Below, piece by piece: positions 56,486 to 64,000 of a DNA stretch of 64,000 nt (its first letter is position 1; the number at the start of each line of letters is the position of its first letter). The stretch lies in the NCBI GenBank assembly GCA_018257865.1, contig JAEUBA010000025.1, positions 1 to 64,000 on the forward strand, in the 5' to 3' direction. Below the pieces are notes generated by a model. That model was not told the DNA's origin and did no database searches. It was given only the letters and a program-made list of their open reading frames with translations. Source of the stretch: Stereocaulon alpinum. Lineage: Eukaryota > Ascomycota > Lecanoromycetes > Lecanorales > Stereocaulaceae. The position numbers and the translations under genes were made by a program.

Positions 56486-57216
56486 TTAGTGCTTGACGCT
56501 ATTCTCGAGGGATCCGGTCGAATTTCGAAGGCTGTAGCCTTCGAAGTATGGTTGAATACGTACCTGTCGTCGACACTTGCTAGTCTGTTCCGCTTCTCTT
56601 CGTCCTTCCCGTTCCGGCATTCGAGATAGTTCTGGTAATGCAGTCTGCAGCTGATTGTACTGCGTTCGGGAAGTTTCGGAACGTCCTTTGTCTTCGACAA
56701 TGACACTTTTCGAGGTCGATCGTCTGTCCGAAGGGACTGGCCCTTGCCCGGTGGTAGTGGCGACCTCGTCTTGGGTATCGGGCAGATTGTCAAGCTCCAA
56801 GTCATCACTCTCTATCGTTTCATTTGCTTGCGAAACAGTCAGCGGACTTCTGATAAACGCGCATTTCACCACTGACCAGTACCTCCAGCACTGCCGGCAC
56901 TGCGACGACCTAACCAGACAGTCGCCAGCAGAGCGAGCACTCCTAGGACTGAGGCTATACAGCCGAATACTACGGTACTGATTCCCTGCAGATCCCATTG
57001 GGGTTGCACCATAGAGAAGGATGGATGCGTTGGGGTTGCTGAAGTGCTGGTGCCGCTCGTGGAGGTGTTGGATGCTGATTGGGTAATGGAGGACGCAGTG
57101 CGCGGAAGACGTAGATAGAAGAGGGGTAGAGTATTCGGATGATCGTTGAGTGGGAGTGGGAAGGTAAGGGCGAAGTTGATGAAGAGCAAGGAAATGAGCG
57201 TAATTGGTAACATCAT
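56486..57216 (-). CDS. Single-pass membrane protein with signal peptide, function unknown
   Basis: Two exons (57216-56883 and 56826-56486) join in phase 1 to 224 aa. Residues 1-19 (MMLPITLISLLFINFALTF) look like a signal peptide. A Ser/Thr-rich, probably O-glycosylated ectodomain runs to about 78. One transmembrane helix follows (ISTVVFGCIASVLGVLALLA), then an RR-containing stop-transfer and a hydrophilic cytosolic tail with DDLELDNLPDTQDEV. The layout is typical of fungal plasma-membrane proteins of unknown or sensor-like role. The C-terminal end is uncertain: a GTACGT donor lies after residue CRRQ and the stop lies within a possible intron, so a third exon may exist. Confidence 0.6.
56524..56545. 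repeat. 22-bp near-perfect palindrome
   Basis: Ten-base arms, TTCGAAGGCT and AGCCTTCGAA, flank a two-base centre. It lies at the 3' end of the minus-strand membrane protein gene, inside what may be an intron or the last coding segment, and would form a strong RNA hairpin. Confidence 0.85.
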
Positions 57217-58211
57217 GCTTTTGGTGAGATGCACAACAAGCATGACGCTTGAATTGATTCTCGTTGTGCAGCTGTAGATCGCTAGGTAGAATAATATGAT
57301 CAAGGGGAGATTCTTTGGCTTCTTTGAGATTCAGATGTTGAACATGGGAAAATTCGCTCTTTAAGGATCCTAGCAGCATCGCAGCCTCGAGCCCAGCTGA
57401 CAGCAGTGGCATTATTAAGCCCATAGTAAATTGGCCCAGGTAGTAACAATATGCGAAAACTGGTTGTAGGTAGGAGGTAGGCCGTAAGACTGAGCGCATT
57501 GCGAAACTGAATTTGTTTGAATGACCTGATATACCTTAACTCCGTAGTGTGATCAGGCGTGCTATCTAGGACTTGGGACATGGAACCGCACTCGTACCGC
57601 CCGAGTGGCTTGCATCACGACAAGACTTATCATCGAGAATACCGATACTCCTGAGGGCTGCCTACATGTACGTCTAGCGTCATGCAAGTCTTCTGAGCCG
57701 TACGAATAAATTGTATTCTGTGGTCTGCCACGTGGACGCGTGTACCACAGGCTGTGGACTGACATTTACCGGAGTTGGGGTTCATTGGTCGACATTCGTG
57801 CTAGTCTGGATCTCCCAATGCAAGCGAGTAGGAGTTGTGCTCAATTGCTTATTTGCACCCACGGCGCAAGTACCACCAAGTACTTGGCGCGGGTCCCAGC
57901 TCGGCGTACTTACAAAAAAGGTCCGTGTGCTTCCCCATCACGCCGCAGAGCGATAAGCTCGACTATTCCTATTATAGTTAGACTCAGGAAATGCATTTCC
58001 TGAACGCCGCTCCTCTCTCAACATCTGATCGTACTGACATCTGAACTCTTCTGATTTGGGGCATACGAATAGGTGGGGAGGAGAAACCGTCCCCATCATG
58101 TTCAATCCGCAGCTCTCGTTCGCCTACGAATGGCTGAGAGACCGCGCCGCGATCTCTCAGCCATGCGGCACCGATCCAACACGCTCGAAATTGCAGACCC
58201 ACTGATCCAGC
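57217..58211. other. Intergenic region
   Basis: No supported gene; ORFs on both strands are short and lack domains. It is the 5' flank of the membrane-protein gene and the 3' flank of the small gene at 58212. Confidence 0.5.
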
Positions 58212-58487
58212 TCACACCTCTACAACCTCGAAATCCATCCCCATGGCTGATTCATCATCACCCCCGGCCTTAATGTATTCATCCTCGTTAGTCATAAGGT
58301 ATTGGAAATCGTCATTGTAGTGGCCGTCTAGTCAAAGCAGCCAAGATGTTAGTCCAGGACGAGTGGTGTTCGGACAAGACAACATACCGACAAGCTGCTG
58401 CAGCATAGACTGCAATGCGTCCGCCATCGCGGCCTTTTCGGACACGCTGAGCATAGACAGAGCCTCCATGGTGCCGACCTTCACCAT
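58212..58487 (-). CDS. Small acidic hypothetical protein
   Basis: Two exons (58487-58388 and 58327-58212) join through a GTATGT donor and a CTAG acceptor in phase 1 to give 71 aa. It begins MVKVGTMEALSMLSVSEKAA, continues with LQSMLQQLVDGHYNDDFQYL and MTNEDEYIKAGGDDES, and ends FEVVEV. The clean junction and matching frames suggest a real gene. No family is recognised. It is arranged head to head with the Zn2Cys6 gene. The frame is open upstream to 58610, so the start could be earlier. Confidence 0.5.
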
Positions 58488-58526
58488 GGTACCTGAAGGC
58501 GCGCGGTTGTTTCTACAACGGTTGCA

Positions 58527-60093
58527 GTGGACTCGAATAAGGCTCATACGCCAGGTCTTGCGGCGGTGGAAGATAACCCAATAGCCCCTCAAACACAAAA
58601 CGAAGGCCAATCAATCTTGTCCAATGACGCAGAGGCTTACGTTAGTCTGCCAACGACACAGCTCTCTGCATCGGGCACAATCGACAATAGCCTCACCAAT
58701 ATCGTATCATCGACGATAATAGTAGAAAGACCTAATGAGCTGCTTGATCATACATCTAGCGTTGTAAGGTGAGCTCAACGCAGCCATCTGTCAGCGTGCA
58801 ATAGCTACCCATCACACTAGCTCATGGACAAGTTGCTGGAGGTGCAAGATCCTTCGTCTTCAGGTCGGTATTACACCCAGCCCCAATGTTCTCCGTCATC
58901 CTCCGTGGATCGAGTCATTGCCTGAAATTAGGCTGGACGGCCAATGATACTCCTCTTCTGACTCTGATATTTAGTGTAATGGAGCGACACCTTGTTCCAC
59001 ATGCGATTATTACATGACTAGGGATACATGTCATAATAGAAGCTTCAATCAATATTTGGAACTCATCTTTGGCGGTGAGAGAGACCTAGTCTTTTATAGC
59101 AACGCCGCTGACTCATGGAAAAGAATGTTTCAGTTACAAATGGGCATTGCACTGGAAGAACGACACAGGTCGGGCTCTTCATATCGTTTTCTCGACTGAA
59201 TTATCCAAGACGCCGGTCCAGGCGGCCAACGAGCTGCACCTCGGAAGATTGAGGATCAGATGGAGAGTCTCCTCGGTTACAGAAAGCTTTGCGCTCCTGG
59301 GTGGAGGATTCAATACGTTTGTTGATGTGAAGTACCGTAATCTGGCAACGAATATCGTCAGTTCCGCAGCTACTTATGCCTCAACTGGGGCGTCAAGCGT
59401 AAGTGCGCATTGATGAGACTGGCTTACTTCCAACGAATCAACGACTTACATTGTTGGCAGTTCAGATTAGTGTCGCAAGGGTTAAGTTGTTTGGAAACGA
59501 TGGTTCAAGTACTGCGTAGAATCGACGAAGGATTGCAATCGACCCAGGATCCATCAGAAAGATATGGAGGACCGCATGTATTCCGTTACTTCTCGAACGA
59601 AACCCAGCCGAATTTGAAAGCGTTGCTCGGCAATTTTCTTCACTCCCTTCAAGATGCTACCTCCAGAACAAGTATCTCACCAACAGCCTGGAGTATCCTA
59701 CCACTATGCTACGCGGTTTTGATCCTGTTCCTCATCAGAGCAACGCTACAGTCCGCCTTGCGATCCTCTGGTCACGGCTTTAGACCCGCGGGCGATCAGA
59801 TCGACCAAGACCCTCTATTCCACAAGCGATCTCTCTGCCCATTGTGTCATCCTGGTCTACTAGTGCTTAAGAGTATGAGCTTCAGCGATGTTATCCAAAA
59901 GACCACAGATATTGGCTTGTCCGAACACTTCAAAAGCTTAAAAAATATACTCACTCCGTCTTTTCAACCAAGCCAAGAACTTATCGGACAAGAACCCGTC
60001 AGAGAAGAATCCATCGGAGAGCTCGTTAGGCAATTCATCGACATGTTCCCAATCCCGGCACTCCCAGTCATGAATCATGACATGCTAAGATAG
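58527..60093 (+). CDS. Zn2Cys6-type zinc cluster protein, putative transcription factor (start unresolved)
   Basis: Five exons (up to 58768, 58821-58863, 58975-59074, 59124-59398, 59461-60093) join in consistent phase. Exons 2 and 3 together encode CWRCKILRLQCNGATPCSTC followed eight residues later by Cys. This is an exact CX2CX6CX5CX2CX8C binuclear cluster, split by an intron. Such clusters bind DNA as fungal transcription factors. Downstream residues (SYKWALHWKNDTGRALH, LHLGRLRIRWRV, WSILPLCYAVLILFLIRATL) are not the classical fungal-specific middle domain. The first open segment has no ATG after the TGA at 58494, so a short upstream exon is missing from the model or the annotated 5' end is wrong. 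About 430 aa from 58527. DNA binding is inferred from the motif only. Confidence 0.65.
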
Positions 60094-60254
60094 GACGACA
60101 AGACAAATCTCGCAGCGGAACTCTACAGTTCAAGCTCCATCTCACAAAAGATTGAATGCAACCCACCACATGACACCTACATATATAAGATACAATAACC
60201 ATCCGGTCCCGAGATATCTCAAAAACCCAGCGCACAACGCATCCATCACCCATT

Positions 60255-60875
60255 TCACCGCCCAGCAGGTCTGCTCCTGACCGTTCCCTTCCTCCTCTTC
60301 TTCACTCCGGCTCCAGCACTCATTTTACTTCCCAGCATTTTGTTAGGAGGATTGAGCCTAAGTTTCGGACGCAGAACGCTGGACCCCGGAGTCTTAGGAG
60401 GACCAAGCCTTAAAAGCGGCCTCACAGCCAAAGCCGGAGGCGCCGAATTCGCTTCCCTCTCCCCCACAAATCCCATTCCAGCAGATCCACCCAATGCCTT
60501 GAACGCACCACTACCACCCCTCGTCTCCCCCCTGATGATCCTCCCATCTCGTCCCCAGAACCCGTGATCCCACTCCACAGTCCGCCTAAGCGTCGAAAGC
60601 TTCTGCACCCTGCATCTTGTGATCGCTATATCTATCGCTATCAGATCTTCGCTGTCTCTTGGCCAGTCTTTGGCTGGGATGAGACCGGCTGCGCGAGCGT
60701 AGTAGTAGTTGAGTAGGCTGCGGGGGATCAAGTGGCGGATGTCGAAATCTATGTAGGAGGAGGAGGGCGTTCTTTGGTTGTTATGGGAGTTTGAGAGCAG
60801 GTGGTGCTCTACGGCGGGGGTGGTGGATGTGGTGTGGATACGGTGAGCGTTGTTGAGGCTGGGGATTTGAGGCAT
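60255..60875 (-). CDS. Basic hypothetical protein
   Basis: A single-exon ORF from ATG 60875 gives 206 aa. The central part (IDFDIRHLIPRSLLNYYYAR, AKDWPRDSEDLIAIDIAITR, CRVQKLSTL) looks folded. The C-terminal third is Gly/Pro/Arg/Lys-rich and ends KKRRKGTVRSRPAGR, a possible nuclear localisation signal. No family is recognised. It is convergent with the zinc-cluster gene, with about 160 bp between stops. Confidence 0.5.
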   Translation of the reverse strand: MPQIPSLNNAHRIHTTSTTPAVEHHLLSNSHNNQRTPSSSYIDFDIRHLIPRSLLNYYYARAAGLIPAKDWPRDSEDLIAIDIAITRCRVQKLSTLRRTVEWDHGFWGRDGRIIRGETRGGSGAFKALGGSAGMGFVGEREANSAPPALAVRPLLRLGPPKTPGSSVLRPKLRLNPPNKMLGSKMSAGAGVKKRRKGTVRSRPAGR

Positions 60876-61320
60876 GGTGAGGGTTTGTTTGTGTGTTATG
60901 GCGGGCACGGTGGGCTGGGTTGGGATTGTCTGGGATGCGGTGCGGAGACGAGGGAGAGTAGCGAGGCATGGATGATATGGGGCGGTAGGTATGAGACATT
61001 GGCTTTGTTGTGTGAGGTAGTGGTCGAAGAGTCTGGCTTCTTCTTAGAAAGCTCGAAAGGAGAGGGATTTGAACAAAGAGGGATGACAATGACATTGTGA
61101 GACAGGGGCTTTGGATAATGGAGCAATGACATTGTTGGCGGTCACCAATGGGAGGGTGAGTCCTTTGTCGAGACGTCGATATATATTTATATACATGTTA
61201 GCAAGTCTATGATTTCCATCAGGGTCTGCTCTGATTATACCGACCTGAGCAGGAAGATCTAAACCTCCATCAGCATACTCGGTACGTTTTCCCACACAGT
61301 CCCAGCGTCAGCAGTCCGGC
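60876..61320. other. Divergent intergenic region
   Basis: It lies between the minus-strand basic protein gene and the plus-strand gene at 61321 and should contain both promoters. No named element is recognised. Confidence 0.45.
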
Positions 61321-62748
61321 ATGTCTTTCAGTGCCCTTGCCCGCGGCCTTTCCCTTCGCAAGATCAAGGACTCGGATAGACAGCAAGCCCACTTCCCATC
61401 AGCACCAGACAGACATGGGTTCGACATCAAGAAGACCTGGATTGTGAGTGGCCGTCAGCCAGGCCGCCATAGTGCGTTGCAGCCTCATCAGCTGAGTGCG
61501 CTTATTCGCGTCCTGTCTCTTCCCTCCACCACAGAACTGCTTGCGACTCGCATTGCTGCTTTGGGACCCCCACTGACTCGTCCCAGCTTCACCAATGCTC
61601 CCAACTGTCTTTGCCAGGTTCATACTTGGTTTGAGCTTCGATATGTAGAGGAGCTCACGGATCTTATTGGAGAAGAGATGGGACCGCGTCTGGCGAAGTT
61701 GAGGACGTGTCCTAGGGATCTTATATCGCCGCAAACGGAGCAGCTGTTGCAGGCCCTGGAGCCATATCTTTACCTCTTTCCGACCGCAGGTGCTGAAGCA
61801 GGTCATTCTACCGACGGTGCGGCATGTCACCGTCAATGTTGCGCCTTTTGCAATACGACCAGCTGCATGGCTTGTAAGTTGTCGCTATTACTGCAGAACT
61901 CCGAAGCTCTTCGGGCGGTCAAGAATTCAGCATTCGGGCGCAAGAAGCGTCGTGGGGACTGGCCCGACCTGTGCGGTTGGCTGGATCCCGAGCCCGGCGC
62001 GGGTTGGGAACGAAAGTGGATCCAACATGGACATTTTATTCTGAAAGACAGGATACGTGTGAGACAATGGGGAAAAGATAGACGCGAGGCTAAGCGGAGG
62101 GGCGAGCCAGTAGGTGAATACCCCGTCGCTAATGCGAATGCAGAGGACGAGGAGTTCGATGAGTTGATGCCTGAAGACGATGTGGAGAGTGACAATGAAC
62201 GGGCGGATGTGAGACAAGCGGAAGCATGGGCAGAATCGTACCATAAACTGGTAGGCGAGAGGCCACGGACAGAGTGGTACAACAGCTCCCTCAACGTCTC
62301 TCGACCACGACAATCGTGCGGAGCTACTGAAAGGATGAGTGGTTCCCAGTACTGGGAGAACGCCAGCCAGCGTGAGAGATCTGGAACCGTGGAGAGGCCT
62401 CAAACGGAGTGGTACGACGACTCTTCACAGTCCTGCCTAAGGGACGATAAACAGGACAGTGATGGAGCCCAAGAACGCCAAGCCACTCAACCACGTGGAT
62501 CGGATGGGGCTATCTCGACGTTGTCTGGTTGGGAATTCTGGGAGGATGAAATACCAGGTGAGTCGTACCCAGCCACTCAGCCACGAAGTTCGTACGGCGC
62601 GACCGAGATCATCTCTATGTATGGGCACATGGGGGACCAGGGTCCCGGTGGAACTTGTCAAACGCCGATGAGCTCTGCGTATGGGCGTATAGGGCACGTC
62701 CATCCACGCGAGTCTCGGCAAACGAGAATGAGTGGGTTCATGCGATAG
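61321..62748 (+). CDS. Hypothetical protein with Cys cluster and disordered C-terminal tail
   Basis: A single-exon ORF from ATG 61321 encodes 475 aa. Residues 1-160 look helical. A Cys-rich segment at about 168-185 (CHRQCCAFCNTTSCMAC) may bind metal. Next comes GDWPDLCGWLDPEPGAGWER, then an acidic stretch (AEDEEFDELMPEDDVESDNE). The last 170 residues contain degenerate internal repeats built on ERPRTEWYNSS / ERPQTEWYDDSS and TQPRGSDGA / TQPRSSYGA. I do not recognise the family. No intron or break is seen. Confidence 0.65.
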   Translation: MSFSALARGLSLRKIKDSDRQQAHFPSAPDRHGFDIKKTWIVSGRQPGRHSALQPHQLSALIRVLSLPSTTELLATRIAALGPPLTRPSFTNAPNCLCQVHTWFELRYVEELTDLIGEEMGPRLAKLRTCPRDLISPQTEQLLQALEPYLYLFPTAGAEAGHSTDGAACHRQCCAFCNTTSCMACKLSLLLQNSEALRAVKNSAFGRKKRRGDWPDLCGWLDPEPGAGWERKWIQHGHFILKDRIRVRQWGKDRREAKRRGEPVGEYPVANANAEDEEFDELMPEDDVESDNERADVRQAEAWAESYHKLVGERPRTEWYNSSLNVSRPRQSCGATERMSGSQYWENASQRERSGTVERPQTEWYDDSSQSCLRDDKQDSDGAQERQATQPRGSDGAISTLSGWEFWEDEIPGESYPATQPRSSYGATEIISMYGHMGDQGPGGTCQTPMSSAYGRIGHVHPRESRQTRMSGFMR

Positions 62749-63939
62749 AATGGCTAGCCTGTGAGGGCTGAGTTATGCCTTGCATGCTTGCTTGTAACTT
62801 GATTTTCAGCTGCTTTAGATCGCTTAGTATAATTAGAGAGAATGTGAAAACCTGTTTGTGTCCTAAGCATAGACTCGCAAGAAGTTTCGCCGTGTGCTTG
62901 TCAACTCTATAAATTGCAAGGTAGCTTTTGACGAAGCTTTGGAGTGCGAAAGCGTGAACCTAGGCAGACAAATAGCGACATAAAAGGGCGGAACCCTCAC
63001 AAACCTACCAAATGCTTCCATATGCACGCAGGAAGGCGGGTCCATACTTAGCCACGTCGATTTGTTGCTACAGCTGGTCTATGGAAAGACATCAAGATGT
63101 GGGGGCTGTCACCATGGACAACATCCGCGGATGTAAGCAACTACCGCGCAACTGCGAGGCGAAGCAACACACCGGCCTAACAGATGTAGAACCATCGATG
63201 CGGCCAGAACGCAAGCTCCAGACCAATGATATAAGGACACAGCATTGATAGGTGGCAGAGAATGAAACAGCTATGGAAAGTAAAGCAGGGAATGACTTTC
63301 GCAGAATAACCGGCTTACTGCGATAAGATTTAGATCTAGGTAAAGGCAAGAAGTTGCTGCTGATTCCTGTCGTCGATAACAAAGGCGTTGAACCTCATTC
63401 TGTTGATGAGAGATACTTCTGCCTGGCAGAACAGCGTACAGCAAGAAGCGGAGGAATTGAGTTCTTTGTGCAGAGAGTTGTGCAGGGAAAGGTTAACCCG
63501 GCTAGATAGTGTTGACCGAATGTCTTGGCAAGAACTCAATGCCAAGGGATCGGCTGAGTCTAAGTCGCCGGGGGGCCGATGTCCGCGTCACTGGCTCGGA
63601 AGCTGGAAACCCCTTCTCCAAATTTAGAGCAGAGGTCGCTGCTGCGCCCCATTGGGGGTTCCCTCTCCCATTTCTCTCCTAATCTGTCTTTTTCTGCTGA
63701 TTTACAATTTCTTCAACTGCAACTACTACACTCTTCAACCATTACGAACACCATTTCCTTCATCGACAGAAAGCGTGACATCATAGCGATCGTTTATTGT
63801 TTTGAACGCGACGGAAACCACTGCAAGGAGGAGAGTGACCAGACAAGGTCAAGCCATCCTCTAGGCAGCCATATTACTACAAAGCAATCAGACCTGCAAA
63901 GAAGCCTGCGTGTACTTCGACTCATATTGAGTCAAACAT
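62749..63939. other. Intergenic region and probable 5' leader
   Basis: No supported gene. From about 63650 to 63730 the plus strand is C/T-rich (CCTCTCCCATTTCTCTCC-like), a common feature of strong fungal promoters or leaders just ahead of transcription starts. It would serve the gene starting at 63940. Confidence 0.5.
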
Positions 63940-64000
63940 ATGATGGCCACCACCTTCAAGCGAGAGCTCTCAACGGAATCTTCTCAAGCATCTCAATCAG
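63940..64000 (+). CDS. 5' end of a gene truncated by the window
   Basis: An ATG at 63940 (or 63943) opens a frame to the right edge reading MMATTFKRELSTESSQASQS. It is preceded by a pyrimidine-rich leader. Only 20 codons are visible, so no family can be given; this is a tentative start. Confidence 0.4.
   Translation, partial: MMATTFKRELSTESSQASQS

Overview
The window looks like nuclear DNA of a filamentous ascomycete (Pezizomycotina, most likely a Dothideomycete). Genes carry short GT-AG introns, mostly 45-80 nt. The protein families are typical of that group: Clr5/ankyrin, NACHT-ankyrin STAND protein, long-chain fatty alcohol oxidase, Zn2Cys6 factor, and many fungus-specific membrane proteins. 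A block of repeat DNA has been degraded in the style of repeat-induced point mutation (RIP). I saw no tRNA, rRNA, CRISPR or bacterial-type operon. Exon boundaries were found by eye from splice consensus, reading phase and family resemblance, without transcript evidence.

Layout. 1-6880 is an AT-rich, stop-saturated graveyard of repeats holding a DDE integrase-like relic, a coding-type relic, a 45-bp minisatellite and a 171-bp tandem duplication. Base composition changes abruptly near 6880 and host genes begin: an intact cytochrome P450 (7782-9644), a 1020-aa multi-pass membrane protein (10455-13647), a 2.2-kb low-complexity spacer with long G runs, and an 885-aa Clr5-ankyrin protein on the minus strand (15888-18748). 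From 19.4 to 24.2 kb there are only a small gene, an ankyrin-gene relic and a doubtful ORF. Next come a conserved protein with a beta-sandwich-like N terminus (24219-26137) and a FYVE-finger protein (28070-29026).

30.5-39 kb is a decaying accessory segment: a broken ECM4-type glutathione transferase, a 343-bp TA-flanked inverted-repeat element, an apparently intact STAND/NLR-type protein (32718-36287) and a broken membrane-protein gene. A fatty alcohol oxidase follows (39535-41843). 42.6-50.8 kb holds five F-box-like units in different states of decay around a C-terminally anchored protein and a chymotrypsin-fold protease-like protein.

52.7-64 kb is more core-like: TCTP and a SUR2-type sphingolipid C4-hydroxylase face each other across a shared promoter, followed by a single-pass membrane protein, a small gene head-to-head with a Zn2Cys6 protein, two hypothetical proteins and the start of a gene running off the right edge.

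The genes do not form an obvious metabolic cluster. The themes are accessory or self/non-self-type proteins (Clr5-ankyrin, NLR, F-box-like, protease-like) between islands of decay, with RIP-compatible TAG stops also appearing in single host genes.
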